From: Bacteroidota bacterium
GTDB taxonomy: Bacteria; Bacteroidota; Bacteroidia; Bacteroidales; BM520
Assembly: GCA_002748065.1 (NCBI GenBank)
Contig: PDRJ01000036.1
Location: forward strand, 1-54,994
Length of the DNA stretch: 54,994 nucleotides
Reading direction: 5' to 3'
Made by a program: the position numbers and the translations under genes. Positions 9,462 through 16,925 of the stretch are shown in pieces (position 1 is the first letter of the stretch; each line of letters begins with the position of its first letter). The notes below the pieces were generated by a model. That model was given only the letters and a program-made list of their open reading frames with translations, was not told where the DNA came from and made no database searches.

Positions 9462-11597
9462 ATGAAAGTTTATCAAAAAAATGAGGTCAGAAACGTAGCT
9501 CTTCTAGGAGGGGCGAAAACCGGAAAAACGACGCTTGCGGAGAGTATGGCTTTCCTGGGCGGTGTGATTTCCCGTAAAGGGTCGGTAGAAGATAAGAACA
9601 CGCTCTCTGACTACCGTGACATCGAGCTTGCCCGTCAAAACTCGGTTAGCTCAACACTTCTCTATACGCAATACAAGGATACGAAAATAAACATCATTGA
9701 TAACCCCGGTTTCATTGACTACGTGGGCGAAGCCTATGCCTCCATGAGGGTATGTGAAACGGGTCTCATGCTCGTGAGTGCCTCTAACGGTGTTGAAGTG
9801 GGTACGGAGATGCACTTTCGTGCAGCCAAAACGGTAGAGCAGCCGCTGGCATTTGTCATCAATGGTCTGGACCATGAAAAAGCGAAGTTTGATGATGTAA
9901 TCACCGAATTGAAGGACTTCTTCGGTAATAAGGTCTTGGTTGCCCAGTATCCTGTGAATGCAGGTGCGGACTTTGACACCATCATTGACCTGTTGGAGAT
10001 GAAGATGTACAAATATCCCAAGGGGGGTGGCAAACCCACCGTGGAAGAGATTAGCGGTGCCGAAGCCGACAAGGCAGAGGAACTCCACGCAACGCTTATC
10101 GAAGCTGCAGCAGAGGGTGATGATAGTCTTATGGAAAAGTTCTTTGAAGAGGGCACCCTCACTGCTGAAGAGATTGCACGCGGATTAAAATTGAGCCTCC
10201 AACAACGCGGATGTTTCCCCGTACTCTGTACTGCTGCGAAACAAGATATGGGCGTAGAAGGGCTTATGAACTTCATCCTCAACACCTGTCCAAAACCTGG
10301 CGAAGGAAAGACAGAAATTACAGACAAAGAGGTGGCGTTCACCTGTGATCCGGAAAAACCTACCTCTGCTTTCATCTTCAAAACCGGCATCGAATCCCAC
10401 TTGGGCGAAGTGATCTATTTCAAAGTGATGAACGGAGTCATTGAGGAGGGAATGGATCTTATGAACGCGAAGAATGATGGCAAAGAGCGTATTCCCCAAC
10501 TACTGGTAGTCGCCGGTAAGAATCGGGAAAAGATCAGCAAGATTGTAGCCGGTGATATCGGAGCCACCATCAAGTTGAAAGAGACGCGTACCAACGACAC
10601 CCTTCTTCTTCCCAAGAGCAATGACGGAAAACTGAGCCCCATCTACCAGGTGCCACCGATCTACTGGACCGCCATCAAGGCCGTAAATAGTTCAGATGAT
10701 GAGAAACTAGGATTGGCGCTTAACGAGTTACACAAGATAGACCCCACATTGGGTGTAGAATATAGCCGAGAGCTCAAGCAACAGATTGTAAGTGGAGCAG
10801 GAGAAGTTCATATCAACACCATGAAGTGGTACCTGGACAATAACTATAAAATTGAGGTGGAACTCTTCCCCCCCAAGATTCCTTACCGCGAGACCATTAC
10901 CAAGATTGCCAATGCAAGCTATCGCCACAAGAAGCAATCCGGTGGTTCCGGCCAGTTTGGAGAGGTTCACATGCGCGTACAACCCTACGTAGAGGATTAT
11001 GCCAAGCCCACTGATATTCCTGTTCGGGATACGCAAGAGTATCCAATGGACTGGGGTGGAAAGCTGATCTTCAACAACTGTATCGTAGGAGGAGCCATCG
11101 ACGCACGGTTTATGCCTGCGATCCTCAAAGGGATCATGGAGCGAATGGAGACCGGCCCTCTCACCGGTTCTTACGCTCGTGACATTGTAGTTTACGTTTA
11201 TGACGGAAAGATGCACCCGGTAGACTCCAACGAGATCTCCTTTAAATTAGCAGGAAAGTACTCCTTTGCCGATGCCTTCAAACAAGCAGGGCCCAAAATT
11301 ATGGAGCCCATCTACGACGTAGAGGTACTTGTTCCTGAAGATATGATGGGTGGGGTTATGACCGACCTTCAGAACCGCCGTGCCATCATCATGGGAATGG
11401 ATCCCGATGGAAAATACCAAAAACTTCGTGCACAGGTGCCACAGGCAGAGATGAACCGATACAGCACAACACTCAGTTCGTTGACCTCCGGCCGTGCTAC
11501 TTATACCATGACATTCAATGAGTATCGTCAGGTACCTTCGGATGTACAGGATAAGCTTCTTAAAGAGTACGCTGCACAACAGGAAGAGGAAGATTAA
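9462..11597 (+). CDS. fusA2: EF-G paralog (EF-G2-like translation factor) with altered GTPase motifs
   Basis: This 711-residue protein has full EF-G architecture: an N-terminal G domain, domain II, and domains III-V ending in the typical 'MTFNEYRQVPSDVQDKLL' region. The P-loop is intact (G16-GAKT-GKT, residues 16-23). Other G motifs are not canonical. The switch I 'RGITI' is replaced by 'RQNSVSST'. G3 reads D80-NPGF, where EF-G has DTPGH, so the catalytic His is Phe84. G4 reads N134-GLD where EF-G has NKMD. Bacteroidota carry a second EF-G; the Bacteroides thetaiotaomicron one (EF-G2) is reported to support translocation without GTP hydrolysis and to matter during starvation and gut colonisation. 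This gene fits that class by motif, not by search. It stands alone, without the rpsL/rpsG neighbours expected for the main fusA. Confidence 0.85.
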   Translation: MKVYQKNEVRNVALLGGAKTGKTTLAESMAFLGGVISRKGSVEDKNTLSDYRDIELARQNSVSSTLLYTQYKDTKINIIDNPGFIDYVGEAYASMRVCETGLMLVSASNGVEVGTEMHFRAAKTVEQPLAFVINGLDHEKAKFDDVITELKDFFGNKVLVAQYPVNAGADFDTIIDLLEMKMYKYPKGGGKPTVEEISGAEADKAEELHATLIEAAAEGDDSLMEKFFEEGTLTAEEIARGLKLSLQQRGCFPVLCTAAKQDMGVEGLMNFILNTCPKPGEGKTEITDKEVAFTCDPEKPTSAFIFKTGIESHLGEVIYFKVMNGVIEEGMDLMNAKNDGKERIPQLLVVAGKNREKISKIVAGDIGATIKLKETRTNDTLLLPKSNDGKLSPIYQVPPIYWTAIKAVNSSDDEKLGLALNELHKIDPTLGVEYSRELKQQIVSGAGEVHINTMKWYLDNNYKIEVELFPPKIPYRETITKIANASYRHKKQSGGSGQFGEVHMRVQPYVEDYAKPTDIPVRDTQEYPMDWGGKLIFNNCIVGGAIDARFMPAILKGIMERMETGPLTGSYARDIVVYVYDGKMHPVDSNEISFKLAGKYSFADAFKQAGPKIMEPIYDVEVLVPEDMMGGVMTDLQNRRAIIMGMDPDGKYQKLRAQVPQAEMNRYSTTLSSLTSGRATYTMTFNEYRQVPSDVQDKLLKEYAAQQEEED

Positions 11598-11613
11598 CAC
11601 ATTCTCTTATGCT

Positions 11614-11651
11614 AAAAAGAAAGGCTGTCTCTTTTTGAGACAGCCTTTTTT
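11614..11651. terminator. Bidirectional rho-independent terminator
   Basis: An 11-bp perfect stem (AAGGCTGTCTC at 11621-11631, complement at 11637-11647) with a TTTTT loop is flanked by an A-run on the left and a T-run on the right. It sits between the convergent EF-G paralog and kbl genes and can serve both. Confidence 0.9.
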
Positions 11652-11698
11652 CATAGGTTTATATCATATAGCCTTTGGATTCGTTCAATCCGCAAACC

Positions 11699-12889
11699 TT
11701 ATTTCAACACCTTCATCTCCCTACCGATCTTCTCAAAGGCCACAATGGCTTTATCCAGATCAGCCTTTTCATGAGCGGCGGAGAGTTGAACCCTAATTCG
11801 GGCTTCTCCCTTAGGCACCACGGGGAAGCTAAATCCGATCACATAGATTCCTTCATCTAACAATCTCGTGGCAAAATCGGAAGCCAACTTAGAGTCATAA
11901 AGCATCACGGCACAAATGGCAGATTTTGTGGGCTTAATATCAAAACCTATGGCACTCATCTTCTCCATGAAGTAATCCGTATTGGCATGGAGGCGATCCT
12001 GAAGTTCATTGGTAGAACTCATCATCTCCACCATTTTAACACCAGCGGCAGCCACCAGGGGGGGGATGGAATTGGAGAAGAGATAGGGCCTTGAACGCTG
12101 GCGAAGCATATCAATAATCTCCTTCTTTCCAGTGGTAAAACCGCCAATGGCACCGCCAAAAGCCTTTCCAAGGGTTCCGGTAATAATCTCACACTTTCCC
12201 TTACAGTCGTACAATTCGGTAACACCACGCCCAGTCTTACCCACCACGCCGGCAGAGTGGGACTCATCCACCATGACCATGGCGTCATACTTTTCAGCAA
12301 GGGCCAGAATCTTATCCAATGGAGCCACATTTCCGTCCATGGAGAAGACACCATCGGTTACAATCAAGCGAAAACGATGCTTTTGTGCTTCCTGGAGTTG
12401 CACTTCGAGGTCCGCCATATCCGCATTCTTAAAACGATAACGGGCCGCTTTACAGAGACGAACCCCATCAATGATGGAAGCGTGGTTCAGCGAATCGGAG
12501 ATGATCGCATCCTCCGCCGTCAGGAGCGGCTCAAAAACACCTCCGTTGGCATCAAAACAGGCCGCATAGAGGATGGTATCCTCCGTACCGAAGAACTCGG
12601 CAATTTTCTGCTCAAGCTCCTTATGAATATCGGTGGTTCCACAAATAAACCGTACCGAAGACATGCCATAGCCGTGGGAGTCCATAGCCTTTTTAGCCGC
12701 TTCTATGAGTTGCGGATTATTGGAGAGGCCAAGGTAGTTATTCGCACAGAAGTTGAGTACTTTTTTTCCGGTACTCACCTCTATCTCGGCTCCTTGAGGA
12801 GAAATAATAATCCGTTCGTTTTTGTACGTGCCCGCTGCCTCGATGGCATGAAGTTCACGCTGAAGGTGTTCTTGAAATTTTGTATACAT
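11699..12889 (-). CDS. kbl: Glycine C-acetyltransferase (2-amino-3-ketobutyrate CoA ligase)
   Basis: From the ATG at 12889 the product is 396 residues, the normal length for Kbl. A 26-residue in-frame extension to 12967 crosses the promoter and is not used. This PLP enzyme of the alpha-oxoamine synthase family cleaves 2-amino-3-ketobutyrate with CoA to glycine and acetyl-CoA. Visible motifs are 'FCANNYLGLSNNP', 'GMSSVRFICGT', 'VMVDESHSAGVVG' (cofactor-binding Asp and His) and 'TGTLGKAFGGAIGG', which holds the Schiff-base Lys. Its partner, threonine dehydrogenase, is divergently encoded at 13268, so together they make the two-step threonine degradation route. The only serious alternative, 8-amino-7-oxononanoate synthase (BioF), is less likely given that neighbour. 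Confidence 0.93.
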   Translation of the reverse strand: MYTKFQEHLQRELHAIEAAGTYKNERIIISPQGAEIEVSTGKKVLNFCANNYLGLSNNPQLIEAAKKAMDSHGYGMSSVRFICGTTDIHKELEQKIAEFFGTEDTILYAACFDANGGVFEPLLTAEDAIISDSLNHASIIDGVRLCKAARYRFKNADMADLEVQLQEAQKHRFRLIVTDGVFSMDGNVAPLDKILALAEKYDAMVMVDESHSAGVVGKTGRGVTELYDCKGKCEIITGTLGKAFGGAIGGFTTGKKEIIDMLRQRSRPYLFSNSIPPLVAAAGVKMVEMMSSTNELQDRLHANTDYFMEKMSAIGFDIKPTKSAICAVMLYDSKLASDFATRLLDEGIYVIGFSFPVVPKGEARIRVQLSAAHEKADLDKAIVAFEKIGREMKVLK

Positions 12890-13267
12890 GATCAATCGAT
12901 TTTTATGAATTGCTTTTGCACAAAGATAAACTATTTCGTCTTCGCAAGAAAACACCCACCATTTCATTATACACTCCTTTTGTAAAGAGCTGTCCCAGCC
13001 TCACACAACACAGGGCTATAGACCCATAAAACCATTGACTATAAATAAGTTATCACAATTACCTTTAAAATCTCAACCTCAAAAAGTTAGAAAATCGGAT
13101 TTATCCCATGGATACTACTCCTCTCTTTCCATCAGGGAATCTCTGGCAAAAGCGTCACAGAATGAACACTTTTCATACAAACACGAAGAGAGAGATCGCT
13201 ACAAGTTAAAAAACTTATTAAATTTGCTGAGTTGACTGGATTCCAAAAACTTTAATTCATATAACCG
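12890..13267. other. 378-bp divergent intergenic region between kbl and threonine dehydrogenase
   Basis: On the minus strand the kbl promoter lies at 12921-12928. On the plus strand TTG at 13035-13037 followed after 22 bases by TACCTTTA (13060-13067, one base off TAnnTTTG) is a weak candidate promoter for the dehydrogenase, which would leave a leader of about 200 nt. A 66-codon reading frame at 13035-13235 has no recognisable features and is not called. No RNA gene or riboswitch was recognised. Confidence 0.4.
12921..12928 (-). promoter_or_regulatory. -7 box TATCTTTG for kbl
   Basis: On the minus strand TATCTTTG stands 31 bases ahead of the kbl ATG, with a TTG 16 bases further upstream. Spacing is slightly short for the Bacteroidota consensus but acceptable. 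Confidence 0.55.
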
Positions 13268-14230
13268 ATGAAAAATATACTGGTAATAGGCTCTGCAGGA
13301 CAGATTGGCTCAGAGCTCACCCTGGAACTGAGAAAACGCTATGGAGATGATCATGTGGTCGCCACCGATCTGGATCCTTCTAAGTTGACGGAAAATCTCC
13401 GGGCAGGCATCACGGAGACGCTTGACGTTTGTGATACGAAAAAACTTGACGAGATCGTCAAGAGGTTCAAGATTGATACCATCTACAATCTTGCAGCACT
13501 GCTCTCTGCGGTGGCGGAGCAGAAACCCCAGCTGGCATGGAAGGTGGGACTAAATGGCCATTTTGGCGTATTGGAAGTGGCAAGAGAGAACCACTGTGCA
13601 GTTTTCTTTCCCAGCTCTATCGGTGCATTTGGTGCCAGCACACCTCGAAAAAATACCCCTCAGGATACGCTTCAACGCCCCTCTACCATGTACGGTGTTA
13701 CCAAAGTGAGTGGAGAGCTACTAAGTGACTACTATTTCAAACGATTCGGAGTGGATACCCGTGGTTTACGTTATCCGGGGATTATCTCAAATGTGACACT
13801 GCCCGGTGGTGGCACCACCGACTACGCGGTAGAGATCTATTACGAAGCCATAAAATCAGGGAAGTTTGAGTGTCCTTTGGACAAGGGAACCTTTCTGGAC
13901 ATGATGTATATGCCCGATGCGATCAGTGCAGCCATTGACTTGATGGAAGCGGATCCCACACGTCTCGTACACCGAAACTGTTTCAATGTTTCTGCCATGA
14001 GTTTCGATCCGGAAATGATCGCCAATGCCATCAAAAAACACCTCCCCAACTTTGAAATGAGCTACAACGTAGAACCGGTTAAACAAGCCATTGCCAACAG
14101 TTGGCCGGACAATCTGGATGACTCAGCGGCACGCGAAGAGTGGGGTTGGACCCCTCAATGGAACCTCAACACGATGACAGAGGATATGCTAAAGGCTATC
14201 TCTGCTCGCCACCAAAAAGGAGAACTATAA
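13268..14230 (+). CDS. L-threonine 3-dehydrogenase, SDR (epimerase-like) type
   Basis: A 320-residue extended short-chain dehydrogenase. The Rossmann signature 'GSAGQIGSE' follows the first beta strand at residue 8, the NAD-adenosine Asp is in 'VVATDLDPSK', and the catalytic pair is Y142-GVT-K146 with a preceding 'PSSIGAFG' Ser. The '(T)PQDTLQRPSTMYG' and 'RGLRYPGIIS' stretches are characteristic of the SDR-type threonine dehydrogenases of Bacteroidota such as Cytophaga and Flavobacterium, which are unrelated to the zinc enzyme of E. coli. It oxidises threonine to 2-amino-3-ketobutyrate, the substrate of the adjacent kbl product. This context makes the assignment strong compared with a generic sugar epimerase. 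Confidence 0.9.
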   Translation: MKNILVIGSAGQIGSELTLELRKRYGDDHVVATDLDPSKLTENLRAGITETLDVCDTKKLDEIVKRFKIDTIYNLAALLSAVAEQKPQLAWKVGLNGHFGVLEVARENHCAVFFPSSIGAFGASTPRKNTPQDTLQRPSTMYGVTKVSGELLSDYYFKRFGVDTRGLRYPGIISNVTLPGGGTTDYAVEIYYEAIKSGKFECPLDKGTFLDMMYMPDAISAAIDLMEADPTRLVHRNCFNVSAMSFDPEMIANAIKKHLPNFEMSYNVEPVKQAIANSWPDNLDDSAAREEWGWTPQWNLNTMTEDMLKAISARHQKGEL

Positions 14231-14249
14231 CCCCCATCCCGCCATAAAG

Positions 14250-14284
14250 ATACCGCCTTATATAAAATAGGGCGGTATTTTTTT
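14250..14284 (+). terminator. Rho-independent terminator after threonine dehydrogenase
   Basis: ATACCGCC at 14250-14257 pairs with GGCGGTAT at 14271-14278 around an AT-rich loop and runs into a run of seven or more T. Confidence 0.88.
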
Positions 14285-14295
14285 AGCTAACGTTA

Positions 14296-14303
14296 TATCT
14301 TTG
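14296..14303 (+). promoter_or_regulatory. -7 box TATCTTTG for the thioredoxin-like gene
   Basis: A perfect TAnnTTTG, 42 bases before the chosen ATG at 14346. It overlaps the upstream in-frame extension of the gene, which argues for the internal start. Confidence 0.55.
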
Positions 14304-14345
14304 GCCTGCTCTTTGAAGACTATTCTTTCCTATAAGGTACTACTT

Positions 14346-15479
14346 ATGAAATTATTCAAACTATTCCCCCTCCTCATCCTATTGCTATACGGCCTAAAAA
14401 GCCATGGGGAAGAATTTCCTTTTGAAATCTCAGAAATCTACTCTTCCAGTTCCATTGTAAACTATAGCAACCAAAAACTTATCCTTATTGATTTTTGGGC
14501 CACTTGGTGTGGCCCCTGCAAAGCAGCTACAAAACAGTTGGAAATTCTTCAAGAGGAGTTAAAAGAGGAGGTTTTTATGGTTTCGGTAACCGATGAGTCC
14601 CATAAAGCAGTAGATAACTACATGAAACGAAGCCCCATACAACTTATGGTATTGCGGGATGAAAAAGGAACTCTTATTCGGAAGTTTAACGTTCAAAGTC
14701 GCCCCTATGCCGTACTGTTATCCTATCAAGGGGAGGTACTATGGAGTGGCCATCCTTCGGGTCTCTCTCTTGATAAGCTCAAACGATTTGCCCGGAGCTA
14801 TCAACACAGCCATAACCCCCTATCCCGCCTTGACGACCTCTTCTCCGTATCACAGCCCTCCCCCCCCTCTCAAGAGGTCTTCCCGCTGGAGGAGGACTCT
14901 GAGATCACCATAGAGCGGATTCACACGCCCCTATCACTGTTCAGCAGAACTCCCGGAACGGTTCAGTATGACGGACTTCTTTTCAATCTCATCGCCAAAA
15001 TATACCGCGTACCCAAACACTTAGTAACATCTGATAAACACGATGATTTCTATATCCAGATGAAGAGTCCTGCCAGGATATGGGATACAAACCCCGATAC
15101 CCTCATCGCACTGCTGAGTCAACAGTTTAATATTCAGATTATACCACAAGCAAATCCCGAAGAGGTATTTATTCTGAAGGTGATTGACAAGGAGAAGCTA
15201 TGGAACAGCCGTCAAATTAATTGGGGAGAGGAGAATACGGCCAACCACCTCATCAGTGAAAACAGAATACAGGCCGACAACCTCACAATCGCCGAGTTTT
15301 GCATCCTGCTCAGCGACACCAAGAAGGAGGTCTATAAGTACTTTGGAGAAGATTACACACGCCACGACTGGGATGTCCATATTCACTTCAACGATCTAAT
15401 GGAGGGAGAGTTACTTAATGAGTTTGGCATTGTGCGACAAAAGCGAAAATTGATTATTACCCGCTTTCTTATCCAATAA
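14346..15479 (+). CDS. Exported thioredoxin-domain protein with unknown C-terminal half
   Basis: The product is 377 residues from the ATG at 14346. Residues 1-20 form a signal peptide. Residues about 25-150 are a thioredoxin fold with 'LIDFWATWCGPCK' and redox Cys55/Cys58 in a classical WCGPC motif, and a 'SRPYAVLLSYQG' segment near the cis-Pro region. Members of this TlpA/ResA-like group reduce or exchange disulfides in the periplasm. The last 230 residues, starting with a Pro/Ser-rich linker, have no family I recognise; they repeat short beta-like segments and contain the pattern 'QFNIQIIPQANPEEVFILKV', as in Bacteroidota thiol-disulfide proteins with variable tails. The gene is single, flanked by terminators on both sides. 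Confidence 0.8.
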   Translation: MKLFKLFPLLILLLYGLKSHGEEFPFEISEIYSSSSIVNYSNQKLILIDFWATWCGPCKAATKQLEILQEELKEEVFMVSVTDESHKAVDNYMKRSPIQLMVLRDEKGTLIRKFNVQSRPYAVLLSYQGEVLWSGHPSGLSLDKLKRFARSYQHSHNPLSRLDDLFSVSQPSPPSQEVFPLEEDSEITIERIHTPLSLFSRTPGTVQYDGLLFNLIAKIYRVPKHLVTSDKHDDFYIQMKSPARIWDTNPDTLIALLSQQFNIQIIPQANPEEVFILKVIDKEKLWNSRQINWGEENTANHLISENRIQADNLTIAEFCILLSDTKKEVYKYFGEDYTRHDWDVHIHFNDLMEGELLNEFGIVRQKRKLIITRFLIQ

Positions 15480-15483
15480 AAAC

Positions 15484-15520
15484 AAAAAAGTTGATACACA
15501 GAGGGTGTATCAACTTTTTT
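15484..15520. terminator. Strong bidirectional terminator
   Basis: A 16-bp perfect stem (15484-15499 with 15505-15520) encloses a five-base AGAGG loop; its ends are A6 and T6. It lies between the convergent thioredoxin-like and OmpA genes and serves both. Confidence 0.93.
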
Positions 15521-15542
15521 GCTTAAAGAGTCCTATTTTCCG

Positions 15543-16649
15543 TTACTGAATAATGCGGAACTCTGTTCTACGATTTTGCTGGTGTTCCGACTCTGTACAC
15601 TTCACACCATTGCCACAACGGTTAACCAGACGTGACTCACCATATCCCTTAGCCACCAATCGACTACGGCTTATTCCTTTATTAACAAGATAGTTAACTA
15701 CAGACTGGGCGCGCTGTTGCGATAGGGCCTGGTTATACTCATCATTTCCTCTTGAATCCGTGTGGGACATAATCTCAATACGGATACCGGGTTTTTCACG
15801 CATCAGGCTCAAAAGGTACTCGTCAATAATTTTCCCTGAACCAGCGGTAATCTGCGCACTGTTGTACTCATAAAAAATCGGAAGGATATTAGGATTTCCG
15901 GTAACCAGATTACAGTCGATCTCTTCCCATACGGTCATGCCTCCTTTTTTGGCAAGGATGGTTCGGGTCACTGTTTTTGTAACTGCGGGAACCACCTCTT
16001 CTACGGTACGGGCAGGTTGATCCACAACTTTACGCTTGATCACATCATAAACTGCGGGAATCTCAATCTCTTCCACTCTTGCCGGAACCTTTACGACCTG
16101 TTTTTTGTACGTAGCAGGAATTTCAGGTACAGGCACAGGACGCGTAAAGGCATCCTTTGTGAGAGTTGTAAAAGGAACAACCTGGTTTTTAGCAGGATAC
16201 TCTACAAAACAGGCTACCATACAGTCCTCTTTATTTGCAGAGGGACAATCTTCCAATTTTGTATACTCCCAACGACCCACCTTAGGATATATCTCAAAGG
16301 TCTTGCTATCTTGGCCAAAGGTTGCGGGGACAACTTCCAGGTTTTCGGTTGCAGCCTTTTTGATATAGGGCACCTCAACGGTTTCATACACGGCGGGTAC
16401 ATAAACCAATTTTTTAGAAGCTTCTTTTACTAACACGCGCTCTTCCACTGTTTTAAAGGTTGCGGGATAGGTTACCAACTTCTTATATTCAGGATATACT
16501 ACAATGGTCTCAGTAACATCCTTAAATTCATCAGCGGTGATACACTTCACATAGCACTTTCCAGGCTCTGGATTTGGAGGTAATTCTTGTGCAGAAACAC
16601 TAACCCCCATTAAAAACAAAATAATTGCTGGTAAATAGATTTTTTTCAT
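15543..16649 (-). CDS. OmpA-family outer-membrane protein with VPA-type repeats
   Basis: From the ATG at 16649 the product is 368 residues with a signal peptide (cleaved near VSAQ). The C-terminal domain, about 255-368, is OmpA-like and binds peptidoglycan: 'IMSHTDSRGNDEYNQALSQQ', 'LVAKGYGES' and 'NRRTEFRI' contain the conserved Asp and Arg contacts. The N-terminal 230 residues lack a recognisable beta barrel. Instead a degenerate motif of the form PA-x-(Y/F)-x-TV-(E) recurs near residues 62, 85, 108, 178, 189, 198, 212 and 221 ('PATFKTVEERVLVK', 'PAVYETVEVPYIKK'). Four Cys at 32-36 and 135-147 could form disulfides. A cell-wall-anchored structural or adhesive protein is inferred. It has its own -7 box and terminator. 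Confidence 0.85.
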   Translation of the reverse strand: MKKIYLPAIILFLMGVSVSAQELPPNPEPGKCYVKCITADEFKDVTETIVVYPEYKKLVTYPATFKTVEERVLVKEASKKLVYVPAVYETVEVPYIKKAATENLEVVPATFGQDSKTFEIYPKVGRWEYTKLEDCPSANKEDCMVACFVEYPAKNQVVPFTTLTKDAFTRPVPVPEIPATYKKQVVKVPARVEEIEIPAVYDVIKRKVVDQPARTVEEVVPAVTKTVTRTILAKKGGMTVWEEIDCNLVTGNPNILPIFYEYNSAQITAGSGKIIDEYLLSLMREKPGIRIEIMSHTDSRGNDEYNQALSQQRAQSVVNYLVNKGISRSRLVAKGYGESRLVNRCGNGVKCTESEHQQNRRTEFRIIQ

Positions 16650-16683
16650 GGTCATTTTCTTTAATGAATACTCTACTAACACT

Positions 16684-16691
16684 CAAAGATA
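16684..16691 (-). promoter_or_regulatory. -7 box TATCTTTG for the OmpA-family gene
   Basis: A perfect TAnnTTTG on the minus strand, 34 bases from the start at 16649. I see no good TTG at the -33 distance. Confidence 0.5.
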
Positions 16692-16925
16692 AACAATTCT
16701 ATCCAATAAAAGGATAAATAAGATCTTTTATTGCATAATTTATGCTCTCTCCCAAGGGCTTAAAAGGTCATAAAAAACAGATTATGAAAGAAAAACAACG
16801 TATCTCTCTTCCATCAAAAAAGGTTTCCTCAAACCATTTATCTTAAATAGGAAAAAGAAAAAAACCACACCATCCCGGGATTATTGTAACTTAGCCTGAT
16901 TTTAATCCACCACAAAACGGCGAAT

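Noticed and set aside
13035..13235. 66-codon open frame between kbl and threonine dehydrogenase
   Set aside because: No recognisable domain, signal peptide or conserved motif; starts within a possible promoter. Composition looks like random AT-rich sequence.
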